DNA from: Zobellia amurskyensis
Lineage (GTDB): Bacteria > Bacteroidota > Bacteroidia > Flavobacteriales > Flavobacteriaceae
Direction of reading: 5' to 3'
Assembly: GCF_009725985.1 (NCBI RefSeq)
Contig: NZ_RCNR01000012.1
Coordinates: 1-64,000, forward strand
Length of the DNA stretch: 64,000 nucleotides
Positions 8,738-18,123 of the stretch are shown piece after piece. Position 1 is the stretch's first letter. Each line of letters begins with the position of its first letter. A model generated the notes under the pieces. It saw nothing but the letters and a program-made list of their open reading frames with translations, was not told the DNA's origin and searched no databases. A program made the position numbers and the translations under genes.

Positions 8738-10587
8738 TGGCAGATATCATAAAACTTTTACCGGACCACGTTGCTAATCAGATTGCAGCGGGTGAAGTGG
8801 TTCAACGCCCTGCCTCAGTTGTAAAGGAATTGCTTGAAAATGCAATTGATGCAGGTGCCTGCACAATAAAACTGATTATTAAGGATGGTGGAAAAATTCT
8901 TATTCAGGTCGTTGATGACGGTATGGGTATGAGCGCCACAGATGCACGATTAAGCTTTGAACGGCATGCCACTTCAAAAATACAGAAGGCGGAAGACCTG
9001 TTTAATTTAAACACCAAGGGTTTTAGAGGTGAGGCTTTAGCATCTATTGCTGCTATTGCCCATGTAGAAATGCAAACCAAGCCTGAAAGTGAAGAACTGG
9101 GCACTCATCTTAAAATTGAAGGCAGCAAAATTATATTTCAAGAGGCGAGCGTTACACCAAAAGGCACATCAATGGCCGTGAAAAATCTATTTTTCAACAT
9201 TCCGGCACGACGTAATTTCCTAAAAAGCAATCAAGTAGAGCTCAGACATATTACAGATGAATTTCATCGTGTTGCCTTAGCCCACCCTACAATCGCTTTT
9301 CACTTTTATAATAACGGTAGCGAGCTTTTCAATCTTCCATCAGACAATTATCGCAAGCGAATTGTGAATATTTTCGGTTCGCGAACCAACCAGAAATTGG
9401 TTCCTGTAGAGGAAGAGACTCCCATTGTAGTTATAAAAGGTTTTATTACAAAACCTGAATTTGCAAAAAAGAGTCGCGGTGAACAGTTTTTCTTTATCAA
9501 TAACCGATTTATAAAAAGTCCGTATTTGCACCATGCAGTAGTAGCTGCATTTGAAGGCCTTATAAAATCCGATAGCTACCCCGGTTATTTCCTTTACTTG
9601 GAAGTTGACCCGGCATCAATTGATATTAATATACACCCTACCAAAACGGAGATAAAGTTTGATGACGAACACAGTCTGTATGCTATTTTAAGGTCTACCG
9701 TAAAACATAGTTTGGGTCAATTTAACGTTGCCCCTGCACTAGATTTTGAACACGACCCCAATCTACAGACACCTTACGATTTTAAAAACAAGTCCGTCAT
9801 TCAACCAAAAGTAACTGTAAATTCAGGGTTCAACCCCTTTCAAGAAGTAAAAAACACAACTTCCGCTCCACGTAACTACCAAAAACCGAATACCCAAAGC
9901 TGGGAAAGCCTGTATGTTGGTTTAGAATCAAAAATGGGCTCCAATGAGGATTCAGGTAGTATCAGTTTTGAATCGGATACCATTACAGGCTCTATTTTTG
10001 AAGGTGAAAAAGAAACGACCGAAGCCGTTACAACTACTTTTCAAATTAGAAGAAAGTATATTGTTACAACCATAAAGTCGGGTATGGTGGTTATAGACCA
10101 GAGCCGAGCGCACCAAAGAGTACTTTACGAGAAATTCCTAAAGAACAGCACGGTAAAACAAGCCGTAAGTCAACAATTATTGTTCCCATTAAACCTCTCT
10201 TTTTCAAAGTCAGAGATTAGTGCTCTTCAAGAAATAGAAGATATTTTAATTTCAATAGGATTTATCTTCGAAAAAATAGAAGGCGAATCAATTACTGTTA
10301 CGGGCGTTCCTCTTTTGGTGGCGGAAAGTGAAGTTGGCATGATATTGGACCAATTGATATCTGACTACCAGCAAGAGGTTACAGAGGAAAGTTTTTCACA
10401 TACAGACATACTTTCTAAAACTTTAGCTAAGACTTTGGCAGTCAAAACAGGAGAAACACTGGACAACGCTTCTCAAATTGCCCTTGTAAACGACTTGTTC
10501 GCTTGTAAGGAAGCTATGGTAAGTCCGTTTAATAAACCGGTATACATTACAATTACCGAAAATGACATTGATAAAAAATTTATATAG
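8737..10587 (+). CDS. mutL: DNA mismatch repair protein MutL
   Basis: MutL couples mismatch recognition by MutS to strand removal. The 616-residue protein has the GHKL ATPase motifs IAAGEVVQRPASVVKELLEN, DDGMGM and GFRGEALASI, then the transducer domain up to about residue 330. A variable linker and a C-terminal dimerisation domain (about 430-616) follow. The endonuclease motif expected in organisms lacking MutH (DQHA-x2-E-x4-E) reads DQSRAHQRVLYE at 454-465, so the His and first Glu are replaced. Whether it still nicks DNA is uncertain. The gene is coupled by one-base overlap to the small membrane protein and abuts the rhomboid genes. Confidence 0.96.
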   Translation: MADIIKLLPDHVANQIAAGEVVQRPASVVKELLENAIDAGACTIKLIIKDGGKILIQVVDDGMGMSATDARLSFERHATSKIQKAEDLFNLNTKGFRGEALASIAAIAHVEMQTKPESEELGTHLKIEGSKIIFQEASVTPKGTSMAVKNLFFNIPARRNFLKSNQVELRHITDEFHRVALAHPTIAFHFYNNGSELFNLPSDNYRKRIVNIFGSRTNQKLVPVEEETPIVVIKGFITKPEFAKKSRGEQFFFINNRFIKSPYLHHAVVAAFEGLIKSDSYPGYFLYLEVDPASIDINIHPTKTEIKFDDEHSLYAILRSTVKHSLGQFNVAPALDFEHDPNLQTPYDFKNKSVIQPKVTVNSGFNPFQEVKNTTSAPRNYQKPNTQSWESLYVGLESKMGSNEDSGSISFESDTITGSIFEGEKETTEAVTTTFQIRRKYIVTTIKSGMVVIDQSRAHQRVLYEKFLKNSTVKQAVSQQLLFPLNLSFSKSEISALQEIEDILISIGFIFEKIEGESITVTGVPLLVAESEVGMILDQLISDYQQEVTEESFSHTDILSKTLAKTLAVKTGETLDNASQIALVNDLFACKEAMVSPFNKPVYITITENDIDKKFI

Positions 10588-11331
10588 ATGGGAAGACTGA
10601 CAGAAGCCATAAAACACTTGCTCATAATTAACATTCTGTTTTTTGTGGCGACATCCATGTATGGTGAACAGATGTACCAATGGTTTTCTTTGTGGTTTCC
10701 TAAAAACGAAAATTTCGCTTTTTATCAGGTCATAACCCATATGTTCATGCATGGTGGCTTCATGCACATAGCCTTTAACATGTATGCTTTATGGGCATTT
10801 GGGACGCCACTTGAGCAAATGTGGGGACGCAATAAATTTTTATTCTTTTATTTTTCAGCAGGCCTAGGCTCCGCATTAATCCATACTGGTGTTAACTATT
10901 ACTATTTTAATGAGGGTATGCAAACATTGGTGAATAGCGGCATGACCGAAAGTAACATAATGGATATCATATCATCTGGTCAATACAGCCCGGATTGGTA
11001 TAATATTGCTTCAAAAAGCACTATAGATAATTTTCTATCTGCTTATAACACACCCGCAGTGGGGGCTTCAGGAGCAATTTACGGTATTTTAGTGGCATTT
11101 GGAATGATGTTCCCTAATAGTGAGCTTTTCCTAATGTTCATTCCTGTACCTGTTAAAGCCAAATACTTTATACCCGTTTTAATAGGATTGGATTTATTTT
11201 CAGGAGTAACGGGATACAGTCTTTTTGGTCAAGGAATTGCGCATTTTGCCCATATTGGTGGTGCCTTGTTCGGCTTTCTAATGATGTGGTATTGGAAAAA
11301 AAATCAGTTTAACAATAACCGCTGGAACTAA
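10588..11331 (+). CDS. rhomboid-family intramembrane serine protease
   Basis: This 247-residue polytopic membrane protein cleaves substrates within the bilayer. Rhomboid signatures are complete: THMFMHGGFMHIAFNMYALW (His/Asn motif of helix 2), GASGAIYG with the catalytic Ser near residue 165 and AHFAHIGGALFG with the catalytic His near 221. About six transmembrane helices are predicted, with a polar insertion (about 105-150) between helices. It begins directly after the mutL stop and is followed one base later by a second rhomboid, making a tandem pair. Substrates are unknown. Confidence 0.93.
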   Translation: MGRLTEAIKHLLIINILFFVATSMYGEQMYQWFSLWFPKNENFAFYQVITHMFMHGGFMHIAFNMYALWAFGTPLEQMWGRNKFLFFYFSAGLGSALIHTGVNYYYFNEGMQTLVNSGMTESNIMDIISSGQYSPDWYNIASKSTIDNFLSAYNTPAVGASGAIYGILVAFGMMFPNSELFLMFIPVPVKAKYFIPVLIGLDLFSGVTGYSLFGQGIAHFAHIGGALFGFLMMWYWKKNQFNNNRWN

Positions 11332-11332
11332 G

Positions 11333-12199
11333 ATGACAAACGGAAACTTAAGATACCAATATGCAAGACTGAGCGTTTCTGAAAAGCTCATTGCCATCAA
11401 CGTTATAGTTTTTATCGTTATGGGATTAATCACATCCCTGATAAGCCCGAGCGTTGAAAACTGGTTCGCTCTACCTAAGGATTTTTTCGACTTCCTAATG
11501 CAACCATGGTCCTTGATCACCTATTCATTTTTACACGGAGGTATTTTTCATATACTATGGAACATGTACATGCTATACGTAGCTGGCCGCATCTTGCTCA
11601 ACCTCTTTGATGGCAGACGTTTTTTAAACATCTACTTTCTAGGAGTTATATTAGGAGGACTCCTGTTTCTCCTAAGCTATAACATATTCCCTACTTTAAT
11701 AGGCGTTAACGCTTCCCTTATTGGAGCTTCTGCCGGGGTTATGGCCGTGCTTATATTTGTGTGTACCTATATACCCAACCAAGAGGTTCGTCTTATTTTC
11801 TTCAACGTAAAACTTTGGCAAATTGGTTTGTTCGTTGTTTTAATGGACTTGGTTCAAATTCCATTAGGCGGTAATGTAGGAGGGCGAATAGCACATTTAG
11901 GAGGTGCACTTTTAGGCTATATGTATGCTAGACAATTGTATAATGGCAGAGATATAGGCGAAGGGTTTTCTAGCTTAATTGACGGTATAGCCAACCTTTT
12001 CACAAAGAGCGAAAAGAAAGCTCCCATGAAAACCGTTTACAAAAACAAACGAACAACAGCCACCAAACAGGCCACTCATGACAAACAAACCCACCAGAAA
12101 AAGATAGATGCCATTCTAGATAAAATAAGTAAATCTGGGTATGAGAGTCTTTCTAAAGCGGAAAAAGACTTTTTATTCAAGGCAGGTAAGGAAGACTAG
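11333..12199 (+). CDS. second rhomboid-family intramembrane protease with cytoplasmic tail
   Basis: A 288-residue paralogue of the preceding gene. It has YSFLHGGIFHILWNMYMLY, the catalytic Ser in IGASAGVMAV near residue 135, and AHLGGALLGYMYAR with the His near 189. After the last helix it carries a basic tail of about 80 residues (from about 205) rich in Lys/Thr/Gln, ending in a helical segment (IDAILDKISKSGYESLSKAE). That tail is absent from the first copy and could serve regulation or docking. It starts one base after the first rhomboid. Confidence 0.93.
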   Translation: MTNGNLRYQYARLSVSEKLIAINVIVFIVMGLITSLISPSVENWFALPKDFFDFLMQPWSLITYSFLHGGIFHILWNMYMLYVAGRILLNLFDGRRFLNIYFLGVILGGLLFLLSYNIFPTLIGVNASLIGASAGVMAVLIFVCTYIPNQEVRLIFFNVKLWQIGLFVVLMDLVQIPLGGNVGGRIAHLGGALLGYMYARQLYNGRDIGEGFSSLIDGIANLFTKSEKKAPMKTVYKNKRTTATKQATHDKQTHQKKIDAILDKISKSGYESLSKAEKDFLFKAGKED

Positions 12200-12202
12200 C
12201 GT

Positions 12203-13225
12203 ATGAGAGGACTTTCATTCTTTAATAAAATCGTTTTCTTTTTTAATATCATATTTGCCTTTATTCTATTATTGGCGTGTGCCGTACCTTATCTATCGCT
12301 AGAACTTTTTCCCTTTTTATCCATTTTAAGTTTAGGAGTTCCCGTTTTAGTTCTTGTCAATACCCTATTTTTCCTATACTGGTTATTAGGTCTGAAAAAA
12401 CAGGCTTTCACTTCACTATTTGTTCTTGTCTTTGGCTACTTGGTTTTAGGCACCTTTATAAAACTCACTCCAAAATCCACTGACTTCAAAAAAGACGAAT
12501 TAAAGTTGTTAACGTATAACGTTCGTAATTTCAACAGGAACAAAAATTTACTAAGTGATAGTATACCTCAAGAAATAGAGAATTTAATCCGTAAAGAAGA
12601 TCCAGATATTCTATGCTTTCAGGAGGTAGGTTATAATATGCAGAAAGATTATTTAGACTTCCCTTATCACTTTTTAAAGAAAATAACAGCAGGTCACAAA
12701 ATCCACATGGGCATCTTCTCCAAATACCCCATAATCAATGCAGAAATCATAGATTTCCCCAACAGCATCAACAATGGGTCGTACGCCGATATTCTATATA
12801 AAGGCGATACCCTGCGGCTTTACAACTTACATATGCAATCCCTTGGAATAACTCCAGGCACAGGAGTTCTACGCTCGCAATCCTCTGAAAGGCTTTATAG
12901 GCGAGTTACCAATGCTTTCAAAAGACAACAACAACAAGCTCAGATTATAGCCGAACATAAAGCGAAGAGTCCATACAAAACCTTAGTATGCGGTGACTTT
13001 AACAATACTCAATTTTCATCGGTCTACCATACCATAAAGGGCGATATGCAAGATACTTTTATTGAGAAAGGTTCTGGCTATGGGCGTTCTTATAATTTTT
13101 TAAAGATTCCCATTCGCATAGATTTCATCATGGCAGATGCTAATTTTGAGGTGATGACGCATAAGAATTATGATGAAAAATATTCCGACCACTTCCCGGT
13201 TATGGCCTCATTTAGATTGAAATAG
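12203..13225 (+). CDS. endonuclease/exonuclease/phosphatase (EEP) family protein, membrane-anchored
   Basis: A 340-residue protein. Three hydrophobic helices (about 8-100) precede an EEP domain with LLTYNVRNFNR, DILCFQEVG, LYNLHMQS, VCGDFNNTQFSSVY and SDHFPVMASF, covering the metal, catalytic Asp/Asn and His positions. The fold hydrolyses phosphodiester bonds in nucleic acids, lipids or phosphoesters; the substrate here is unknown. The catalytic part probably faces the periplasm. It ends the ribH-mutL-rhomboid run. Its last 18 bases overlap the 3' end of the convergent DUF6122 gene. Confidence 0.9.
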   Translation: MRGLSFFNKIVFFFNIIFAFILLLACAVPYLSLELFPFLSILSLGVPVLVLVNTLFFLYWLLGLKKQAFTSLFVLVFGYLVLGTFIKLTPKSTDFKKDELKLLTYNVRNFNRNKNLLSDSIPQEIENLIRKEDPDILCFQEVGYNMQKDYLDFPYHFLKKITAGHKIHMGIFSKYPIINAEIIDFPNSINNGSYADILYKGDTLRLYNLHMQSLGITPGTGVLRSQSSERLYRRVTNAFKRQQQQAQIIAEHKAKSPYKTLVCGDFNNTQFSSVYHTIKGDMQDTFIEKGSGYGRSYNFLKIPIRIDFIMADANFEVMTHKNYDEKYSDHFPVMASFRLK

Positions 13226-13528
13226 GAAGAAGCAATCCGTAGCATCAGCTACAATATGAATCAGCAGTGCCAACCCAAAAATTCGTGTTTTTTTAAAGTA
13301 AAATAAGACACAATAAGCTGCAATAGCCCAATAGCTATGCAAAGGATGAAAACCTATGCTACATCTATCTGGGGAAAAAATAGGAGTTGCCAGCAAATGA
13401 TCTACATCTATTATAATACCGGCCAGCAGTATAAGAACAGCCTTTAAACGATACTCTTTATAGAAGTACCAACCAACCAAGATGGGCACTACAAAATGAA
13501 TACCATAATGCATTATAAACCTAAGCAT
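13208..13528 (-). CDS. DUF6122 family membrane protein
   Basis: This 106-residue membrane protein has three to four helices and conserved polar spots: HYGIHFVVP at the start, IIIDVDHLLATPIF, GFHPLHSYW and a final LLIHIVADATDCFF. The repeated His/Asp residues near the membrane resemble metal-binding YdjM/DUF457-type hydrolase-like membrane proteins, but no activity is known. It overlaps the WbqC gene by 8 bases upstream and the EEP gene 3' end by 18 bases (convergent). Confidence 0.75.
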   Translation of the reverse strand: MLRFIMHYGIHFVVPILVGWYFYKEYRLKAVLILLAGIIIDVDHLLATPIFSPDRCSIGFHPLHSYWAIAAYCVLFYFKKTRIFGLALLIHIVADATDCFFLFQSK

Positions 13529-14150
13529 TCAAAAAAGTTAGTTTCTGGTTCTTTAAATAACTTAACGCATTAGTTCCTTCGTTAAAAAGCAAATCCAATA
13601 TACTGGTGTTAGGCGAAAATTTATTTCTATCGGAAAAAACTTGATTATATTCTTCCTGATCAAAATTCAACTTACCCTTTGGGTTTACAAGAAATCTACC
13701 ATCAAAGACATCTACAGGATTCGCCTCAAACACAGTGTTCTTTTCTGCAGGCATATCCATCTGGAGACAATCACAAATCGTCTCAATTGTCAAAAGGTTA
13801 TAATCTAATAAATAGTCGTATTGTTTCTCATAAAGCGGTGCTATCTCATCTTCATAAAATTCAAAAAAAGGAGAAGTCCTGTATGCCGTTATTAGCGTCC
13901 GCCAATGTTGGCGTTGCCACTCATACGTATTATCCAACTTTACATCTTTATTTAACCTGCCCTGCTTATTACCCACATGCTGGACAGGTATGCTAAGCAT
14001 ATGTCTACCGCGATCATTACAAACATAAGCTCTGTTACGGTAGGTTTGCTTCTGAAAGTTGTCCTGTACCTCCCAGCAAACCTCATGTTGAGCTATTGCA
14101 GAAAAAGTTGCTATATCCGGAATATAGGCCGGGTTTAAAAGAATTTTCAA
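13521..14150 (-). CDS. WbqC family protein
   Basis: A 209-residue soluble protein of the WbqC family, which occurs in O-antigen and polysaccharide loci and whose reaction is not settled. Visible hallmarks are the N-terminal LLNPAYIPDIATFSAIAQHE, the ENFQKQTYRNR-like segment (here DNFQKQTYRNRAYVC), LSIPVQH, and WQRQHWRTLITAYRTSPFFE. It lies in a minus-strand string downstream of the molybdenum-cofactor genes and overlaps the DUF6122 gene by 8 bases; a functional tie to either is not evident. Confidence 0.85.
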   Translation of the reverse strand: MKILLNPAYIPDIATFSAIAQHEVCWEVQDNFQKQTYRNRAYVCNDRGRHMLSIPVQHVGNKQGRLNKDVKLDNTYEWQRQHWRTLITAYRTSPFFEFYEDEIAPLYEKQYDYLLDYNLLTIETICDCLQMDMPAEKNTVFEANPVDVFDGRFLVNPKGKLNFDQEEYNQVFSDRNKFSPNTSILDLLFNEGTNALSYLKNQKLTFLNA

Positions 14151-14176
14151 TATGAATAATTTTTAAAACTGTTTGT

Positions 14177-14953
14177 TTAAAATACCTGTGGAATATATTT
14201 AAGCAAAATACGAACCCCTACTACAAAAACCAATAAGGCCGTTACCCTTTTAATGCCTTTGGGCGTAAATCTCTTTAAACTGATGCGGATTCCCAACTGT
14301 CCCCCAATCAATACAGATACCACAAGTGCTAAGGTCTCCTTCCAAGGAAGCTCCAACATTCCTCCTTGAACGAGACCTGCTAATCCCGAAATAGAGTTTA
14401 CCAATATAAAAAAACTGGCCAAAGCCGCTATTTTAATCGATTTGTCCCACTTAAGATGATTTAGTATTGGTGCCAAAAAAATTCCTCCACCTATACCCAC
14501 TAACCCAGATAAGAGTCCAATACCTCCTCCTAATATGTACGTCAAAAACTTAGGATAGTTCGCTACTTTTTCCGAAACATCTCTTTTTGAAAAGGTTTGT
14601 GATGCCAAAAAAATGGAAGAAGTTACCAATGAAAACCCTAATAAAAGAAAGAAAATATGTTCTTCCAACCGAAAAGAAGCTCCAAGAAATGCCAATGGTA
14701 TACTAGCTAAAACAAAGGGCAAAAAATCCTTCAACTTGGCATGACCATTTTTGAAGTATAGATAAGTACTACCGGAAACTACTACTAAATTACATATCAA
14801 TGCAATGGAACGTATAGCGAAAAAACCTCCTAAAAATAACGTCAATAATGCCAAATAACTAGACCCACCACCAAAACCTACTGAAGAATACAAAGTGGCT
14901 ACAATAAAGAAACCCAGACACAATAGCACAAGATTCTCAATACTTAAGAGCAT
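14177..14953 (-). CDS. TauE/SafE family anion exporter
   Basis: A 258-residue integral membrane protein with about eight helices in two halves, each opening with a Gly-rich turn: YSSVGFGGGSSYLALLTLF near 22 and LSGLVGIGGGIFLAPIL near 148. This is the TauE/SafE (DUF81) family, associated with export of sulfite, sulfoacetate and similar anions. It overlaps the moeB-like gene by 17 bases, so it is translated from the Moco transcript. A role in handling sulfur species for cofactor or oxidoreductase function is inferred from this position only. Confidence 0.88.
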   Translation of the reverse strand: MLLSIENLVLLCLGFFIVATLYSSVGFGGGSSYLALLTLFLGGFFAIRSIALICNLVVVSGSTYLYFKNGHAKLKDFLPFVLASIPLAFLGASFRLEEHIFFLLLGFSLVTSSIFLASQTFSKRDVSEKVANYPKFLTYILGGGIGLLSGLVGIGGGIFLAPILNHLKWDKSIKIAALASFFILVNSISGLAGLVQGGMLELPWKETLALVVSVLIGGQLGIRISLKRFTPKGIKRVTALLVFVVGVRILLKYIPQVF

Positions 14954-16010
14954 GCTTTGAAATTTGGTTCATCCCTCCTTCTACATTGATCAAATTGGCA
15001 TTAGCATGAAGACCTTTCAATTTTTCCACTGCCTTTCTACTGCGCACTCCAGACTGGCAGACCACATAAACATGGGTGTCGTATGAAATTTCAGTATGTC
15101 GCTCATCTAATTCGGAGAGTGGAATATTTTTAGCAAACGATAAATGATTCCTGCTAAATTCCTTTGGTGTACGGACATCTATAAGTTGTACTTCACCTTC
15201 TTCTATAACTTGTTGAAAAACATCAGAAGTTATGGAGGTCACCGCTACCCCACAGTCAAAATCATAATGCTCTTGTAGTGCATTTATCTTTAGGTTTTCG
15301 GGGTTTGCCGCAAAACGGATTTTCTGGAACGTACTGGATAATCCATCAAAAAGCAACAATTTTCCCGAAAGGGTCTCTCCTATTCCCGTAATAATTTTCA
15401 CAGTTTCTAAGGCTTGAAAATTACCGATAATTCCCGGTACGATACCTAAAACCCCATTTTCATTACAATTGGGCACCTCATCAGACTTTGGCATTTCAGG
15501 AAAGAGACAACGATATGTTGGTCCTCCCTTAAAATTAAATACACTAACCTGGCCTTCAAAACTGTGCAACGCCCCGTATACAAAGGGTTTGTTCAGAATT
15601 ACACAAGCATCGTTTACCAAATAACGAGTAGGAAAATTATCCGAAGCATCAACTACCACATCATAACCCGCTATAATTTCAAGCGCATTTTCACACGTCA
15701 GAAACATTTCAAAAGAAATGATATTGGTCTCAGAGTTTTGCTCTTTCAATTTTTGAACGGCAACTGCAACCTTAGATTTGTTTACATCACTTTCAGAATA
15801 GAGTACCTGTCTGTGCAAATTTGAGAGGGAAACTATGTCGTTATCCACAATCCCCAAAGTTCCCACGCCCATAGCATTAAGATAGGTCAATACCGGAACT
15901 CCTAATCCGCCTGCTCCTATTACCAGTACCTTGGCCGACTGTAATTTTAGTTGAGCCTCCATACCAAACTCTTTCAGAATCGTTTGCCTGTCGTAGCGTT
16001 CCGTGTTCAT
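14937..16010 (-). CDS. moeB: MoeB/ThiF-type adenylyltransferase with C-terminal rhodanese domain
   Basis: This 357-residue enzyme adenylates the C-terminal Gly of a ubiquitin-like sulfur carrier such as MoaD and can thiolate it. Residues 1-240 are the E1-like domain: IGAGGLGVPVLTYLNAMG (nucleotide binding), NLHRQVLY, DASDNFPTRYLVND and TYRCLFPEMP. Residues about 258-357 form a rhodanese domain with active-site Cys in VVCQSGVRSR, able to supply sulfur as persulfide. The fusion is known in MoeB/MOCS3-like proteins. It overlaps mobA by 4 bases (16007-16010). Its position in the moa operon favours MoaD as partner over ThiS. Confidence 0.9.
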   Translation of the reverse strand: MNTERYDRQTILKEFGMEAQLKLQSAKVLVIGAGGLGVPVLTYLNAMGVGTLGIVDNDIVSLSNLHRQVLYSESDVNKSKVAVAVQKLKEQNSETNIISFEMFLTCENALEIIAGYDVVVDASDNFPTRYLVNDACVILNKPFVYGALHSFEGQVSVFNFKGGPTYRCLFPEMPKSDEVPNCNENGVLGIVPGIIGNFQALETVKIITGIGETLSGKLLLFDGLSSTFQKIRFAANPENLKINALQEHYDFDCGVAVTSITSDVFQQVIEEGEVQLIDVRTPKEFSRNHLSFAKNIPLSELDERHTEISYDTHVYVVCQSGVRSRKAVEKLKGLHANANLINVEGGMNQISKHALKY

Positions 16011-16603
16011 TCCACTGCCAATTTCACGATGGCTTCCTTGTATTCTTCCTCAGAATTGGCATTCAAAAGCACATTTGGGTTAGAAGGAAAAACCAATTTC
16101 ACATCACTATTAATTAGATATTTTCTAGGACAAGTTCCGTTACCACTTTCCAAATAGGTTAGACTTTCCTGAAAAGCTGTTGGCTCCCAAATAGCACATA
16201 AGGGTTCCGGTAAAGGGTCTTCTTTTTGAGCAAATGAACTCGCTACCTTATTGGGGTCACGAGCTGCAATCAATTCCTGCAACGCCTGTAAATCTATTAA
16301 AGGAAGGTCACATGCCAGAACCAACCAAGCCACATCCGGATGCTGTAAATGAGCCGAAAGGAGTCCGTTATATGGTCCTTTGTACTTGTTCTCGTCTACA
16401 ATCACCTCAACATCATCGGCAATCTCATTTTGCTGTTCGGGCCGTATACTTAAAAAAGTCTTTTCGCAGACCCTTCCCAAAAGGTTGTAAAGGTAATCGC
16501 GCTGCGGCATGCCGTGATATGGAATCAATCCTTTATCTTTTCCCATTCGGGTGCTTTTTCCACCAGCAAGCACCAAACCGTATATTTTAGGACCTATAAT
16601 CAT
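16007..16603 (-). CDS. mobA: molybdenum cofactor guanylyltransferase
   Basis: MobA attaches GMP to molybdopterin to make the guanine dinucleotide form of Moco. The 198-residue protein has the nucleotidyltransferase signature GLVLAGGKSTRMGKDKGLI at residues 9-27, VDENKYKGPYNGLLSA and LVLACDLPLID with the metal-binding Asp. It overlaps moaC upstream by 17 bases and moeB downstream by 4 bases. Length matches the family. Confidence 0.92.
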   Translation of the reverse strand: MIIGPKIYGLVLAGGKSTRMGKDKGLIPYHGMPQRDYLYNLLGRVCEKTFLSIRPEQQNEIADDVEVIVDENKYKGPYNGLLSAHLQHPDVAWLVLACDLPLIDLQALQELIAARDPNKVASSFAQKEDPLPEPLCAIWEPTAFQESLTYLESGNGTCPRKYLINSDVKLVFPSNPNVLLNANSEEEYKEAIVKLAVE

Positions 16604-17060
16604 TTTTTCCTCCTGTTTTTTCTTTCAATTGAATAGCGCTGATCTGTATGTCATGAGAAAGCGCCTTGCACATATCATAAATGGTTAGTGCACTTACCGA
16701 AACTCCGGTTAATGCCTCCATTTCAACCCCTGTTTTTTCGGTACATTTTACGGTGCACGTAATTTCTAAGGCTTGATTTTTGGGCAAGATATCTATCTGT
16801 ACTTTTGAAAGGTTAATTTGATGGCAAAGTGGAATTAGTTCCGATGTTTTCTTCACCGCCTGAATGCCCGCAATAACCGCTGTTTGGATTATACTTCCCT
16901 TTTTACCGAGAAAATCTTGTCCTGCCAAGGTTTCAAAAACCTCTTTTGGAAATTCAACGCGCCCGGAAGCAACTGCTGTGCGTGCCGTTACTTTTTTTTC
17001 GGATACATCTACCATGGCCGCGTTACCCGAAGCATCTATATGTGAGAGTTTTTTTTCCAT
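16587..17060 (-). CDS. moaC: cyclic pyranopterin monophosphate synthase MoaC
   Basis: MoaC converts the product of MoaA into cyclic pyranopterin monophosphate. The 157-residue sequence is diagnostic: MVDVSEKKVTARTAVASG, ELIPLCHQINLSKVQID and TGVEMEALTGVSVSALTIYD, with the conserved Lys and Asp near the C-terminal half. It is a stand-alone MoaC. It starts 4 bases after moaA and overlaps mobA. Confidence 0.96.
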   Translation of the reverse strand: MEKKLSHIDASGNAAMVDVSEKKVTARTAVASGRVEFPKEVFETLAGQDFLGKKGSIIQTAVIAGIQAVKKTSELIPLCHQINLSKVQIDILPKNQALEITCTVKCTEKTGVEMEALTGVSVSALTIYDMCKALSHDIQISAIQLKEKTGGKNDYRS

Positions 17061-17064
17061 GAAA

Positions 17065-18048
17065 CTATCCCCCTATCGAGGTCATTGAATTTGAGAATAC
17101 ACCTTTGTATTTCTGTTGTGCCTCAAAGCCCGTTTTTGAGCGGCTCCCAATGGCTTTTAGAATACTTTCCTTAATTTTTTCTTCTGAATCTTCTCCCCTT
17201 AAAATATCACGTATATTCATACTAGGTTGTGCATAAAGGCACGTAATTACATCTCCCGTAGCGGAAATTCGCAAACGATTACATGTACCACAAAACGTTC
17301 TGCTAAAGGATGGAATTACTCCAAAAGTGCCTTTAAACCCCGGTATTTTATAGTTAATAGAGGTTGATGTCTTGGGAGAGGGAAGTTCATAATAATCCGG
17401 GTGCTCCTCTTTTATGTAGGATAAAATACGTTTATAATCCCAAGCGATACTTTCAAAGGTCTTGCTTCCTCCGTTAAACGGCATCTCTTCAAGATAACGC
17501 ACCGAAACATCATAGTGTTTCGTAAGCTCTAGCATTGGCAAAATATCTTCTGTATTCTGGCCTTCCAACGCAATAAAGTTGATGCGAACGTTAAACCCCT
17601 CGGTAATTAATCTAATGATATTATTATGTACCGTGTCATACTGATTACGACGCGTAATTTTCTCAAACGTCTCCCGGTTGATGGCATCCATACTAACATT
17701 GATGTTTTTGATACCCAATTCCTTAAGCTCATCAATATAAGGACCGATTAAGGTGGCATTTGTGGTAATAGAAATATCGTTTAGCCCATCTAATTGGGCC
17801 ATATGGCGCATAAGCACCATCAAATCTTTACGCACAAAGGGCTCTCCCCCTGTAATCCGTATTTTATCCACGCCCAGAGAAACTAAAATCTCACTTAATC
17901 GTGAAAGCTCATCAATTGTAAAAAGCTTATCACTTTTAGCAAAATCAATCCCTTCCGCAGGCATGCAATAATTACAACGTAAATTACAGCGATCGGTTAC
18001 CGCTAAGCGGACATAGTTTATAGTTCTCTTATGATTGTCTATCAGCAT
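17065..18048 (-). CDS. moaA: GTP 3',8-cyclase MoaA
   Basis: MoaA is a radical-SAM enzyme that starts Moco synthesis by rearranging GTP. The 327-residue chain has the N-terminal cluster motif in DRCNLRCNYCMPAEG (Cys near 21, 25 and 28), the SAM-binding ITGGEPFVRKDL and the C-terminal second 4Fe-4S motif in FCGTCNRLRISATGD followed by the third Cys in ITCLYAQPS. It ends in the family's Gly-Gly tail (SIGG) needed for activity. A 75-base gap separates it from moaE. Confidence 0.97.
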   Translation of the reverse strand: MLIDNHKRTINYVRLAVTDRCNLRCNYCMPAEGIDFAKSDKLFTIDELSRLSEILVSLGVDKIRITGGEPFVRKDLMVLMRHMAQLDGLNDISITTNATLIGPYIDELKELGIKNINVSMDAINRETFEKITRRNQYDTVHNNIIRLITEGFNVRINFIALEGQNTEDILPMLELTKHYDVSVRYLEEMPFNGGSKTFESIAWDYKRILSYIKEEHPDYYELPSPKTSTSINYKIPGFKGTFGVIPSFSRTFCGTCNRLRISATGDVITCLYAQPSMNIRDILRGEDSEEKIKESILKAIGSRSKTGFEAQQKYKGVFSNSMTSIGG

Positions 18049-18123
18049 ACATATATCATTCTCTATATAAGCGAAAAAATAAGGACTATCCCCAAGGTTT
18101 TCGTATTCGTTGAAGCAAGATTC

